From: CAZJOD01 sp964547525
GTDB taxonomy: Bacteria > Bacillota > Clostridia > JAAYHZ01
Direction: 5' to 3'
Length of the DNA: 26,556 nt
Assembly (NCBI GenBank): GCA_964547525.1
Contig: CAZJOD010000037.1
Coordinates: 1 to 26,556, forward strand
The notes under the pieces: generated by a model
What the model was told of the DNA's origin: nothing
What the model saw: only the letters and a program-made list of their open reading frames with translations
Databases searched by the model: none
In this document: in pieces, positions 15,110 to 23,810 of the stretch
Numbering within the stretch: the first letter of the stretch is position 1
How the letters are laid out: each line of letters begins with the position of its first letter
Translations under genes and position numbers: made by a program

Positions 15110-15947
15110 CTCCCAAAAGCGCTAACGCATTATCCAATTCTGCAATCGCTTTATCGTGTTCATCTTTGCTCGGGGCTTTTCCATGCCAGCCGTATTGATC
15201 TTCCATAAAGGATACACCTTTACCCTTAATCGTATTGGCAACCACCATTGTAGGCATATTTAGGGTTACCTTCGCTTCTTCTACAGCTTTATCGATCGCC
15301 TCAATATCGTTTCCGTCAATTTCTATTACGTTCCAGCCGAAAGCTCTGAATTTATCTTCCACTTTTTCCGGTGACATTACTTCGGTTATTTTTCCGTCAA
15401 TCTGTAATTTGTTATGGTCTATAAATGCGGTCAGATTATCCAGCTTATAATGAGCCGCAGCCATACAAGCTTCCCATACTTGGCCTTCCTGGCATTCTCC
15501 ATCTCCTATAATCGTATAAACCCTATAGTCTTTTTTGTCGTTCTTTCCGGCTAAAGCCATACCTACCGCAACTGAAATACCCTGTCCTAAAGACCCGGTA
15601 GACATGTCTACACCCGGTACATCCTTCATACTCGGATGTCCCTGTAAAAAGCTATCGACTTTTCTCAATTTTTTTATTTCTTCTTTTGGGAAAAAACCTT
15701 TCTCAGCCAATGTGCCGTATAATGCGGGAGCACAATGCCCTTTAGATAATACAAATCTGTCTCTATCCGACATGCGTGGGTTGTTTGTATCAACGTTCAT
15801 ATGTTTAAAATATAACGTTGTTAATATATCGGTACACGATAAAGATCCACCCGGGTGACCTGATCCGGCATTGTAAACAGCTTCAATAATATGTTTTCTG
15901 ATTTTTACAGCAGTTTTTTTCAATTCTGACAATTGCTGTTTTTCCAT
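15102..15947 (-). CDS. Transketolase, N-terminal subunit
   Basis: The 281 residues are the thiamine-diphosphate-binding half of a split transketolase. Motifs: AGSGHPGGSLSCTDILTTLYF near residue 27, DRFVLSKGHCAPALYGTLAE, DMSTGSLGQGISVAVGMALAGK, and the diphosphate/Mg motif GDGECQEGQVWEA followed by NLTAFIDHNKLQIDG, whose Asn ends the GDG-N motif. WHGKAPS is also typical. AAAGGAG lies 8 bases before ATG 15947. Its stop overlaps the start of the partner subunit. A promoter-like sequence (16011-16039) lies upstream at the end of the YitT gene. Confidence 0.95.
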   Translation of the reverse strand: MEKQQLSELKKTAVKIRKHIIEAVYNAGSGHPGGSLSCTDILTTLYFKHMNVDTNNPRMSDRDRFVLSKGHCAPALYGTLAEKGFFPKEEIKKLRKVDSFLQGHPSMKDVPGVDMSTGSLGQGISVAVGMALAGKNDKKDYRVYTIIGDGECQEGQVWEACMAAAHYKLDNLTAFIDHNKLQIDGKITEVMSPEKVEDKFRAFGWNVIEIDGNDIEAIDKAVEEAKVTLNMPTMVVANTIKGKGVSFMEDQYGWHGKAPSKDEHDKAIAELDNALALLGGE

Positions 15948-16010
15948 ATCAACAACTCCTTTATAATAATTTTCTATATTGCTGTGAACTATTATTAAAC
16001 AATAAATAAA

Positions 16011-16039
16011 AGTATACTATACACCGATAAAACAATCAA
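16011..16039 (-). promoter_or_regulatory. Candidate promoter of the transketolase pair
   Basis: On the minus strand TTGATT (16039-16034, 4 of 6), a 17-base spacer and TATACT (16016-16011, 5 of 6). The -35 box overlaps the stop codon of the YitT-family gene, so the transketolase genes could be transcribed apart from it. Leader about 60 bases. Confidence 0.5.
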
Positions 16040-16947
16040 TTAATATTCTTAAATCCTTCTCCCAAAATTTCTCTAACATCATTTATTATAACAAACGCAC
16101 TCGAATCCACTTCTTTTATTATGCGAACAGCCTGCGATATCTGTTTACCGGTAACTACCACCAGTAGAACTCTTTTTTCGGTGCCACTATACATACCCGT
16201 ACCATATAAAGCAGTCGCTCCTCTGTCCATTTCATTCATAACTCTTTCAGATATTTTTTCAAAATGATCGGATATTATATAAATGGCTTTAGAATAATCT
16301 ACACCTTCTTGAATTGTGTCTATAACCTGTGTTTGTGCAATTAAAGTGATAATAGCATAAAGACCCAATCTTACACTTTGAAAAACAGTCATTGCCAAAA
16401 TCACCACCGTGCAATCAATGAGAAATAACAGTTTGCCAAATGATACACGGGGTAAGAATTTTTTTAACAGAACTGCCGCCAAATCCGTACCACCTGTTGT
16501 CGACCCGGCTTTAACGGTAAGACCGAGACCAATACCTAAAAGTAAACCTCCTATCAGACAATTGATCAGCAAATCTCCCGAATCGTTCATCATTTCTTTA
16601 GTTAAAGCAGGAATTATAACACGATTTACAAATGGTGCCGAGATATCTGTAAAAATCGATAAAGATACGGTGGCAAATAATGTCTTTAGTATAAATACCT
16701 TGCCTTCCAACCTTAGAACTAATATAAACAGCGGTAGATTTAACATTAGCATTATTATACCCAAAGGGAATTTCTTACCGGAAATATGAAAAATGATTGT
16801 AGCCAATCCTGTAATACCCCCGGGTGCTATCTTATAAGGGACAACGAAAATATTAAGTGACAAAGCTACAATCATGGCACCCGATAAAATCAAAATAACT
16901 TGTACAAGATAAGTCGTTGTACTATCTTTTATAATCGGACGTTTCAT
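16036..16947 (-). CDS. YitT-family membrane protein (DUF161 + DUF2179)
   Basis: The 303 residues hold about five or six membrane segments in residues 15-200 (for example VILILSGAMIVALSLNIFVVPY and LLIDCTVVILAMTVF), with the signatures PGGITGLATI and GSTTGGTDLAAVLLKKF of the YitT family. Residues about 220-295 form a soluble DUF2179 domain (YIISDHFEKISERVMNEMDRGATALYGTGMYSGTEKRVLLVVV), predicted cytoplasmic and related to PII-like folds. Transport function has been suggested for the family but no substrate is established. ATG 16947 is preferred over the adjoining TTG at 16950; AGGTG precedes it by 7 bases. It is 41 bases after the DUF951 gene, probably in one operon with glnA. Confidence 0.9.
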   Translation of the reverse strand: MKRPIIKDSTTTYLVQVILILSGAMIVALSLNIFVVPYKIAPGGITGLATIIFHISGKKFPLGIIMLMLNLPLFILVLRLEGKVFILKTLFATVSLSIFTDISAPFVNRVIIPALTKEMMNDSGDLLINCLIGGLLLGIGLGLTVKAGSTTGGTDLAAVLLKKFLPRVSFGKLLFLIDCTVVILAMTVFQSVRLGLYAIITLIAQTQVIDTIQEGVDYSKAIYIISDHFEKISERVMNEMDRGATALYGTGMYSGTEKRVLLVVVTGKQISQAVRIIKEVDSSAFVIINDVREILGEGFKNIN

Positions 16948-16988
16948 CAATATTCACCTGAACATTTTCGTTTTTGCCGTCGGCACCT

Positions 16989-17189
16989 TTATTTTACCTG
17001 TGTGTCATCATTTTTATTCATTACCTTTTTTATACTCTTTTCAAGTTTTGTTCTAGGCAACATAATGTGCGCACCACATGTGGTACACACCAATTTAAAA
17101 TCGGCACCTATACGTATTATTCTCCACGACTTTCCCCCGCACGGATGGCCTTTTTTTAATTCGACAATATCTCCGATATCAAGATTCAT
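16989..17189 (-). CDS. DUF951-family small protein
   Basis: This 66-residue protein matches the DUF951 family: MNLDIGDIVELKKGHPCGG, then SWRIIRIGADFKLVCTTCGAHIMLPR and a basic tail. His15 and Cys17 with the CTTC pair (Cys35, Cys38) look like a zinc-binding site, though this is inferred. Function is unknown; the family is widespread in Firmicutes as a small cytoplasmic protein. A G-rich site (AAAGGGG) sits about 11 bases before the ATG. It lies 16 bases after the glnA stop and before the YitT gene, so co-transcription with glnA is likely. Confidence 0.88.
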   Translation of the reverse strand: MNLDIGDIVELKKGHPCGGKSWRIIRIGADFKLVCTTCGAHIMLPRTKLEKSIKKVMNKNDDTQVK

Positions 17190-17205
17190 AAAGCTTTGGT
17201 CCCCT

Positions 17206-18540
17206 TTAATATTTACTTAAATACTCATCTAATTCCCATTGTGTGACTCTGCTACTGTAATCCTTCCACTCCGCTTCTTTAGCGGTAATATATTTATAAA
17301 AAATATGATCACCTAATGTTTCTTTCACAAAATGATCCGCTTTCATAGCCTCTATAGCTTCTTTTAAAGTTGAAGGTAATGACTTTATACCCATTTCTTC
17401 CATTTTTTTATCGCTTAATTCATATATATTATAATTAACCGGGGCCGGAGGTTGTATTTTATTCTCAATTCCGTCAAGCCCGGCCGCCAGAATAACAGCT
17501 ATAGCAAGATAAGGATTACATGCCGGATCCGGTGATCTGATTTCAAGTCTTACCTCGTTTTGTCTTGCCGATGGAACTCTAATCAATGGACTTCTGTTTC
17601 TTACGGACCATGCCACATAACCCGGAGCTTCGTATCCTGTCACCAATCTTTTATATGAGTTGACAATAGGGTTCGTTATGGCTGTGAGGGATCTCATATG
17701 CTTTAATACTCCTCCCATAAAAAAGTACGCACTTTCACTTAAATTCATCCGGTCCTCCGCACTATAAAACACATTAGAACCGTCTTTATGAAGAGATACA
17801 TTCGTATGCATTCCGGAACCACTGACACCAAATATGGGCTTAGGCATAAAAGTAGCATATAAACCGTGTCTTTGGGCTATTGTTTTTACCAAAAGCTTAA
17901 AAGTGACTATCGCATCCGCCGCATTAAGCGCGTCCGAATATTTAAAATCAATTTCATGTTGCCCGGGAGCGACTTCATGATGGGAAGCTTCAATTTCAAA
18001 GCCCATTTCTTGCAATGCAATAACTATTTCTCTTCTTGCATCTTCACCAAGATCAACCGGTCCCAAATCAAAATATCCCGCATCATCTTGCGTTTTTGTA
18101 GTAGGATTACCTTCTTGATCTGTCAAAAATAAAAAAAATTCACACTCAGGGCCTATATTACAGCTGTCAAAACCCATGCTTTTCGCCTTTTTTATTATTT
18201 TTTTTAAGACATACCTGGGGTCGCCCTCAAAGGGTGTAGTATCGGGATTCATAACATTACAGATTATCCTGGCTTCGCTTCCACCGTGATAATTCCAGGG
18301 TAATATATTGAATGTATTAAGATCCGGTTTTAAATACATGTCCGATTCTTCGATTCTCGCAAATCCTTCTATGGATGACCCGTCAAACATGCAATTGTCA
18401 TTTAGAACTTTCTCCAGCCGATTGGGTGTTATTGCAACATTTTTTGGTATACCGAATATATCGGTAAACTGTAACCTTATAAATCTAACATCATTTTCAC
18501 TGACAATTCTCTTTAGATCATCCCGTGTCATACTCTTCAT
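17206..18540 (-). CDS. glnA: Glutamine synthetase, type I
   Basis: GlnA makes glutamine from glutamate, ammonia and ATP in the cytoplasm. The 444-residue length fits the I-alpha group of Firmicutes. Conserved sites are in order: FTDIFGIPKN, FDGSSIEGFARIEESDMYL, GPECEFFLF and VAPGQHEIDF (metal-binding Glu and His), VSGSGMHTNVSL, NSYKRL (substrate Arg loop), and VRLEIRSPDPACNPYLA. I chose ATG 18540, behind GGAGG with a five-base gap; the frame extends to 18579 without a ribosome binding site. A hairpin (18598-18644) with a T run lies directly upstream. No TnrA/GlnR-type operator was recognised and no clear promoter lies between hairpin and gene. Confidence 0.97.
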   Translation of the reverse strand: MKSMTRDDLKRIVSENDVRFIRLQFTDIFGIPKNVAITPNRLEKVLNDNCMFDGSSIEGFARIEESDMYLKPDLNTFNILPWNYHGGSEARIICNVMNPDTTPFEGDPRYVLKKIIKKAKSMGFDSCNIGPECEFFLFLTDQEGNPTTKTQDDAGYFDLGPVDLGEDARREIVIALQEMGFEIEASHHEVAPGQHEIDFKYSDALNAADAIVTFKLLVKTIAQRHGLYATFMPKPIFGVSGSGMHTNVSLHKDGSNVFYSAEDRMNLSESAYFFMGGVLKHMRSLTAITNPIVNSYKRLVTGYEAPGYVAWSVRNRSPLIRVPSARQNEVRLEIRSPDPACNPYLAIAVILAAGLDGIENKIQPPAPVNYNIYELSDKKMEEMGIKSLPSTLKEAIEAMKADHFVKETLGDHIFYKYITAKEAEWKDYSSRVTQWELDEYLSKY

Positions 18541-18597
18541 GCTAACCTCCGAAATGTAAAAAATGAAGTTTTTAAACATTCACTTTTTTAATTTATG

Positions 18598-18644
18598 AAA
18601 AAAGCCCTTACTGCATGACTAAAAATCACGAGTATCCGGGCTTT
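18598..18644 (-). terminator. Hairpin between rubredoxin gene and glnA
   Basis: On the minus strand AAAGCCC (18644-18638) pairs with GGGCTTT (18607-18601), followed by more T to 18598. The 30-base interior can form a further imperfect stem (TACTCGTGA with TCATGCAGTA). It lies 38 bases after the rubredoxin stop, so it probably ends that transcript. It is also 58 bases before glnA, so an attenuator role is possible. Confidence 0.7.
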
Positions 18645-18681
18645 ATATCAATACAGAAACATAATTAATATATCCTAAAGT

Positions 18682-18855
18682 CTATTCTTCTTCTTCTTCT
18701 TCAAACATGTCTTTATCGGCTCCACATTCCGGACAAACCCAATCTTCAGGCAGATCTTCAAAAGCTGTTCCGGGTTCAATATCAAATTCCGGATCGCCGA
18801 TTACAGGATCATATACATATCCACATACTGTACAAACATATTTTTTCATACTCAT
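18682..18855 (-). CDS. Rubredoxin
   Basis: This 57-residue electron carrier binds one iron through four cysteines: Cys8 and Cys11 (YVCTVCGYVYDP) and Cys41 and Cys44 (DWVCPECGADKDMF). GDPEFDIEPGTAFEDLPEDW between them is the standard rubredoxin fold. The C-terminus is a run of six Glu. Rubredoxins pass electrons to rubrerythrin, desulfoferrodoxin or similar oxygen-defence enzymes in anaerobes; no partner is encoded here. GGGAGGG lies just before ATG 18855; ATG 18849, two codons on, is nearly as well placed. It appears to be a single-gene unit with a hairpin on its 3' side. Confidence 0.95.
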   Translation of the reverse strand: MSMKKYVCTVCGYVYDPVIGDPEFDIEPGTAFEDLPEDWVCPECGADKDMFEEEEEE

Positions 18856-18934
18856 GTACCCTCCCGATTATATTTTTTAATAAAACTTACCATATAATAT
18901 ATATTAATTTAATTTAATTGTAAATGAATTTTCT

Positions 18935-18973
18935 GTAAACAAAAACAAATCCTTCGTCTTTGTTTTTGTTTAC
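18935..18973. terminator. Perfect 15-bp inverted repeat after the thioesterase gene
   Basis: GTAAACAAAAACAAA (18935-18949) and TTTGTTTTTGTTTAC (18959-18973) are exact complements around the loop TCCTTCGTC. The stem is AT-rich but long. It lies 31 bases past the stop of the thioesterase gene and 80 bases before the rubredoxin ATG (both minus strand). Ending the thioesterase operon is the simplest role, but no T run follows on the minus strand, so a protein-binding site is possible. Confidence 0.55.
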
Positions 18974-19004
18974 TAATTTAACATAAATACGGCACACATA
19001 TATA

Positions 19005-19751
19005 TTATAATCTTAATTCTATAATACAATACATAACATTTTCTAAGTCTCTAACAGATTGTTTTAATGTATATCCCTCATCTTCTTTTATTATACGGGT
19101 TTCTAAATATAGATTATACCCGTTAAGAGCTGATTTAAGATAATTTACACGTATTCTTTTTATCGGAAACTCAACGAATATTTCATATGGAATCTGTTGA
19201 ACGGCCCATTCTACATACTTTTGATTATTTACGTGGTGGTTACTGTCAATATCATTTATATTTACTTTAACTTCAGTTAAAACCATACTGTCTGAATCAT
19301 GTATATAATCTAATTTGTTTGTTTTTATCCAACTTTTTCTATCGGCTTTACCTCCGTATGCCGATAGGATATAATCCGGTACTTTTATTATTTTCATGCT
19401 GCTTTTTTGTAGCATCATCCATATACTTTCAGCCGAGGCAATAACTTTTCCTTCATCGTTTACTGCCTCGTAGATTCTTTTACAATATAATCCGTTACTG
19501 GAATGCTGCCTTGTTTTTACAGTAACAGTATCTGCAAAAGGCGCCTGATCAAATATACATATATCCCATTCCATTAATACCCAGAGCAAATCGTGTTCAT
19601 CTAAAAACTTTAAGCCTCTGCCTACATGCTCACCATGCCATATTGCAGCATCTTGAAAATAATTCAACCATTGTGCAGGTTTTAATTTTTTGTCATATCC
19701 GGTCTCATAATACCCGATAACATATTTTTTAATGTAAGTATTCTCTGTCAA
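19005..19751 (-). CDS. Acyl-ACP thioesterase (FatA/FatB family)
   Basis: The enzyme releases free fatty acids from acyl carrier protein in the cytoplasm. The 248 residues form two hot-dog domains: residues 1-130 (YYETGYDKKLKPAQWLNYFQDAAIWHGE, RIYEAVNDEGKVIASAESIWMML) and 140-248 (NDIDSNHHVNNQKYVEWAVQQIP). Asn and His of NHHVNN are the usual catalytic residues. The start is TTG at 19751, with GGAGGG five bases upstream; a stop codon lies just upstream in frame if it is extended. It follows the ABC permease gene by 58 bases and may be the last gene of the envelope operon. A 15-bp inverted repeat follows it. Confidence 0.93.
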   Translation of the reverse strand: MTENTYIKKYVIGYYETGYDKKLKPAQWLNYFQDAAIWHGEHVGRGLKFLDEHDLLWVLMEWDICIFDQAPFADTVTVKTRQHSSNGLYCKRIYEAVNDEGKVIASAESIWMMLQKSSMKIIKVPDYILSAYGGKADRKSWIKTNKLDYIHDSDSMVLTEVKVNINDIDSNHHVNNQKYVEWAVQQIPYEIFVEFPIKRIRVNYLKSALNGYNLYLETRIIKEDEGYTLKQSVRDLENVMYCIIELRL

Positions 19752-19809
19752 ATCAACCCTCCACAGATAAATAGGTTTTCACTGAAATTAATAATTGGTC
19801 AAAACCACA

Positions 19810-21015
19810 CTACACATTCATCATAATTCGTTCACTTGTAAAACATTTTCCTATCACAAAAACCAATACCGTTATTATAGCCAAAGAAGACAGACAAGCA
19901 ACCAACATAGCCGTAGATGTCAGTTCGAAAATCAATAATGATTTTATAGCCATAATCATTCCGTATACAGGTATGGCATATCGATATAAAGCGGGTTCCC
20001 CGTTACCCGTAAACATTGTTAACATTCCCGCAATCATAACTATTATATATACAGGAGTAACCAACGCGGAAGCTTCCTTAATATTTTTTGCCATTACGGA
20101 CAAAAGACAGATCAAACTCACATATATTCCGGTTAAAAAAATTAACAATAACGCCAATTGAAAAATATCTCCGGCACCATACCGTAGGTTTTCCAGATCA
20201 ACTAAACCACCATACATATATGATGCATTAGGAAGTGAAATAATTATACCTATAAAAGATGAAAATGCACTGATTAAAGCGATAATTCCCAAACTGATTA
20301 TTTTACCGGTGGCTATCGCACTTCTGTTAACAGGTGTCAGCAATAATAATGACATCGTTCCGCGTTCTTTCTCTCCGGCTACGGAATCTATACCGGTCTG
20401 CATAGCTCCGGCAAATAAAAATATAGAAATCATAAACGGTAAAAGCATACTTATTCCTTTTCCCGCTTCTTTTTGTTCATTTTTTATCTCAAAAACCTGC
20501 GAATCATATACATTAACAAATTCCTGATTACCCAACCTTTGACCGATAACCGTATACTTATATTCCTCCAGTATATTCTGCATTGTATAAAGTGCCCTGG
20601 AAGACACTTCATTGACCGGATTATAATACAATTCAATCGTAGGAAGTTTTCCATTCAATTGATAATTATTCAAACTTACATCAAATTGCGGATCAAATAT
20701 AACATAAAGCTTAACATTTTCCGACAACAACCGATCATTCATTTCTGAATTATCAGGCTTTATATCTCCGTATTGAAGATCGAACTCTTCTTTATGTGTT
20801 TGCAAAACGTTTTCAAATGATTGGGGTGTATTTATAAAATATACATACGGAATCTCTTGTTGTGTTCTGTGCAACATATTATTTAAAGTGCTTCCCATAA
20901 GGGAATAGATTATAGCTATCAACATACCGGGCATTATAAATGCGGTGAATACCAACCTTTTATCAGTGAATATCCTTTTTAGTTCTTTATATATTATAAT
21001 TTTTGCAGCAGCCAT
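19810..21015 (-). CDS. ABC-2 type transporter permease, NatB-like
   Basis: The 401-residue membrane protein has one membrane segment near the start (LVFTAFIMPGMLIAIIYSLMG), a soluble external domain of about 130 residues, then five segments from about residue 200 (LLPFMISIFLFAGAMQTGI, then AGEKERGTMSLLLLTPVNRS, the typical cytoplasmic coupling loop). This matches NatB, which with NatA exports sodium in Bacillus; export of drugs or glycans is equally possible. ATG 21015 is nine bases after GGGGG; the in-frame TTG at 21021 is too near that site. The gene starts seven bases after natA, so the two should work as a pair. Confidence 0.88.
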   Translation of the reverse strand: MAAAKIIIYKELKRIFTDKRLVFTAFIMPGMLIAIIYSLMGSTLNNMLHRTQQEIPYVYFINTPQSFENVLQTHKEEFDLQYGDIKPDNSEMNDRLLSENVKLYVIFDPQFDVSLNNYQLNGKLPTIELYYNPVNEVSSRALYTMQNILEEYKYTVIGQRLGNQEFVNVYDSQVFEIKNEQKEAGKGISMLLPFMISIFLFAGAMQTGIDSVAGEKERGTMSLLLLTPVNRSAIATGKIISLGIIALISAFSSFIGIIISLPNASYMYGGLVDLENLRYGAGDIFQLALLLIFLTGIYVSLICLLSVMAKNIKEASALVTPVYIIVMIAGMLTMFTGNGEPALYRYAIPVYGMIMAIKSLLIFELTSTAMLVACLSSLAIITVLVFVIGKCFTSERIMMNV

Positions 21016-21021
21016 ATTCAA

Positions 21022-21795
21022 TTACCCCCTTTGACCAAGCGATGAATACAGATAAAAGAAAGCGTCGTCCAAGTCGTTAGTTTTTGTCATATTTAAAATT
21101 TCTTCCAAAGACCCTTGGGCTACTAATCGCCCTTCCATAATGATACCTATTTTATCGCATAATTTTTGAGCGACATTCATTATGTGTGTAGAAATAATGA
21201 CGGTCCTGCCTTCATCTCTTAACTTCTTTAAATAATCGGTTACAGTACGAGCTGTGATTACATCCAAACCGTTTGTAGGTTCGTCAAATATAATAACGCC
21301 CGGTTTATGTATCAAACTTATGGCAATGGACAGCTTTTGCTTCATACCGGTGGATAAACTCTTAATTTTTGCGTTTTCATATTCTTTGATCCCAAAAATA
21401 TCAAAAAGCTCTTCTTTAATTTTGCTTGTTTCGGTATCACTCAACCCGTATAATTTTGCCATATAATAAGCCGTATATTCCGGGGTTAGGTTTTCATCCG
21501 GTTTTAATTCGTTTGTCAACAAACAAATCTTTTTTCTGACTGTATTTAAATTGTCGTTAATATTCAAGCCGTCTACGAATATTTCTCCACTGTCAGGCTT
21601 GAGCAAAGTTGCTATGCATCTTAAAGTGGTAGTCTTGCCTGCACCGTTAGGCCCTAAAAGACCGTAAATATTACCCTTTTCAGCTGTAAAAGAGATATTG
21701 TCAACAGCTTGTTTGTATGATGTTTTTGTTTGCATAACACTTTTTTGTTTTGCAGACAATTTGAATCGTTTAGAAATCCCGTTTACTTCAATCAT
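21022..21795 (-). CDS. ABC transporter ATP-binding protein, NatA-like
   Basis: The 257 residues carry a full ABC ATPase: Walker A GPNGAGKT (48-55), signature LSTGMKQ (147-153), Walker B VIIFDE (167-172) and the H-loop STH (202-204). It would power the adjacent NatB-like permease on the cytoplasmic side. The ATG at 21795 shares one base with the TGA of the upstream O-antigen-ligase-like gene (TGATG), so the two are translationally coupled. An insertion at residues about 12-30 (KLSAKQKSVMQTKTSY) before the Walker A region is typical of the NatA group. The substrate is unknown. Confidence 0.93.
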   Translation of the reverse strand: MIEVNGISKRFKLSAKQKSVMQTKTSYKQAVDNISFTAEKGNIYGLLGPNGAGKTTTLRCIATLLKPDSGEIFVDGLNINDNLNTVRKKICLLTNELKPDENLTPEYTAYYMAKLYGLSDTETSKIKEELFDIFGIKEYENAKIKSLSTGMKQKLSIAISLIHKPGVIIFDEPTNGLDVITARTVTDYLKKLRDEGRTVIISTHIMNVAQKLCDKIGIIMEGRLVAQGSLEEILNMTKTNDLDDAFFYLYSSLGQRG

Positions 21796-23315
21796 CAAAT
21801 CAGCTCCTTAATTTCTACTTTTCTATTATATCCCAAATAAATAACCATTGCAGTTATTATCCAAAAGTATGTCACCATTGCAGGTACCTCAAATACATTT
21901 TCTACAAAATTATGCGCCATAACACCGATCATACCGGACAACATACCTATTATCATCAATTTATATCGCTTGTTCGGCTGATTCAGCAAAGCACCAAAAC
22001 CACGCTTCAAAACAGATAACATTAAAAGCACAAAAGTTATCAGTGCCAATATGCCACCTTCTACTGCAAGTTTCAAATAATAATTGTCCATATAATATGT
22101 GTCCGGAAATAAATCTTTATGATTCATAGCTACGGCACCACCAAAACGGCCGATACCCGTTCCCAACCAAAAGTTATCCTTTAATAACTCCAAGCCGTTT
22201 TGCCATCTGACCAGCCTGCCGCCGGTCATGCTGCTTAACATATACTCTTGACTAAGCATATATGTTATACGATCGTATACTTGCGGAACCATAAAAAATA
22301 CAAACAAACCGGCAAATACTAAAGGTAGAATGTACTTCCTGTCATAAATAAGAAAAAATACAAAAACGGCAACTCCAAAACCGATCCATGCTCCCCTCGA
22401 CTGTGTAAAAACTAAACAAAGTGCCATCACAGCGGTTGCAAATGCATACATACTCTTTTTAAAGAAACTCTTGCTTTCAAAGAATAATGCGGTTGACATA
22501 GGTATTAACAAAGTCATGACACTACCCAAAATATTAGGACTTCCTATTATAGAAAACGATCTTGTTCTTACACCCTTTTCCGCCATATCAACCCATCCTG
22601 CCGGCATAGGTACATTTGTAACAAACTGGTATATTCCATGTAAAGCCAAAGCTGTACCCGTAAGTAAAAACCAGGTATATATCTTTTCTACATCGGCATA
22701 TGATCCTATCAACATTATCGCTACAAAATACCATAACATATATTGTGTGACCGCACGCACTCCTTCTATACCTATTGATGTCAACGGACTGTTTATTAAC
22801 ATGAGTGATACGAAAAACATTATAAACAATATAATAGGAATTCCCACAGGTGTGGTTTTACCATATGCGCCTTCGGATTTAAATACAAATCTGAACAAAC
22901 CCAAAAATAAACCTCCGGCTAGCATAACCTCATCCCAAACGGATGATATCATATCTACCATTATTATATTTCTGAGTACATAGTCTATTAAAAAGTAAAG
23001 TACAGGTAATATAAGGAACTTAGAACACTCTGTCCGGGTTATAAATATTGAGGACCTAAATATCGACTCATGATTAAGTCTGAATTCCGTGCATTTTTTG
23101 TCGGCGGTACCAATAATTTTATTAGCTGTCGATGTAACAAGTCCGGTTTCAAGGTTTCTTTCTTCACCGGGGAATTTCTTTAAAGACTTATAAACTATAC
23201 TACATTTAAAAATATTCCCGAGCTTTTTAAAAGAATTTACAAGGATACTGTTTTGTTTATATGATATAGCTTTTTTATATAGACCGTACATATAGCTTCC
23301 GTCGGTAAAAGACAT
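21795..23315 (-). CDS. O-antigen ligase-like membrane protein (Wzy_C family)
   Basis: The 506-residue protein has about 11 membrane segments from residue 100 on. Residues about 250-430 form the Wzy_C region: RSFSIIGSPNILGSVMTLLIPM, FTQSRGAWIGFGVAVFVFFLIY, the large external loop with GGRLVRWQNGLELLKDNFWLGTGIGRFGG, and a final YLGYNRK. Such proteins join glycan chains to lipid or protein carriers or polymerise repeat units. In a Gram-positive cell the product would be a wall or surface polysaccharide. The first 100 residues are polar and not part of the usual family. AGGAGG lies before the ATG. The gene sits nine bases after the DUF4330 gene and overlaps natA by one base. Confidence 0.9.
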   Translation of the reverse strand: MSFTDGSYMYGLYKKAISYKQNSILVNSFKKLGNIFKCSIVYKSLKKFPGEERNLETGLVTSTANKIIGTADKKCTEFRLNHESIFRSSIFITRTECSKFLILPVLYFLIDYVLRNIIMVDMISSVWDEVMLAGGLFLGLFRFVFKSEGAYGKTTPVGIPIILFIMFFVSLMLINSPLTSIGIEGVRAVTQYMLWYFVAIMLIGSYADVEKIYTWFLLTGTALALHGIYQFVTNVPMPAGWVDMAEKGVRTRSFSIIGSPNILGSVMTLLIPMSTALFFESKSFFKKSMYAFATAVMALCLVFTQSRGAWIGFGVAVFVFFLIYDRKYILPLVFAGLFVFFMVPQVYDRITYMLSQEYMLSSMTGGRLVRWQNGLELLKDNFWLGTGIGRFGGAVAMNHKDLFPDTYYMDNYYLKLAVEGGILALITFVLLMLSVLKRGFGALLNQPNKRYKLMIIGMLSGMIGVMAHNFVENVFEVPAMVTYFWIITAMVIYLGYNRKVEIKELI

Positions 23316-23324
23316 ATTTTCCTC

Positions 23325-23810
23325 CTACTTTTGTACAATATCCAATACTACCCCTAAAACTTCCACTCTATTTGTTTTTACAGTTAAGCCTTTACCTATG
23401 TTGACCTGATATTTTCCTAACATAATCAAATTATCCGTTCCATCGTACAATATCTTCATTTCCACTATCACATCACTAAGGTTAGGTACGATTACTTCTT
23501 TAACCGTTCCGTCATCTAATACAACTGTTTGTTTTGCCGGAAATTTTTCAGCTGAAACAATATATCCGTTGACATATACATTTCCATATACAACCTGATC
23601 TCCCGGTTTGAGATTTTCCGCAACTTTTCCCTCTACATTTCTACATATGACAGTTGCTATAAATTCCTTGGATACTTTTCCCGTTTCTTTTTCAGTTGAA
23701 CCGGTCTTAATGATAATACCTGTAACCAACACTGCTACTGCCAATAAAATCGCCAAATCAATTATATTTATTAACCCGAATAATTTACCTTTTTGATCAA
23801 CTATTTTCAT
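23325..23810 (-). CDS. DUF4330-family membrane-anchored protein
   Basis: This 161-residue protein starts with the hallmark MKIVDQKGKLFGLINIIDLAI and one membrane segment (residues about 14-34), followed by an external beta-rich domain (KEFIATVICRNVEGKVAENLKPGDQVVYGNVYVNGYIVS). It matches DUF4330; the function is unknown. Its ATG, behind GGAGG, overlaps the end of the glycosyltransferase gene by 14 bases, and the O-antigen-ligase-like gene starts nine bases after its stop. The tight fit suggests it serves the same glycan pathway, perhaps as a membrane partner; that is inference from position. Confidence 0.88.
   Translation of the reverse strand: MKIVDQKGKLFGLINIIDLAILLAVAVLVTGIIIKTGSTEKETGKVSKEFIATVICRNVEGKVAENLKPGDQVVYGNVYVNGYIVSAEKFPAKQTVVLDDGTVKEVIVPNLSDVIVEMKILYDGTDNLIMLGKYQVNIGKGLTVKTNRVEVLGVVLDIVQK

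Noticed and set aside
14159..15947. Transketolase broken by a frameshift
   Set aside because: Two-subunit transketolase is a normal form in Clostridia and archaea; each half has its own start, and the split falls at the known domain boundary.
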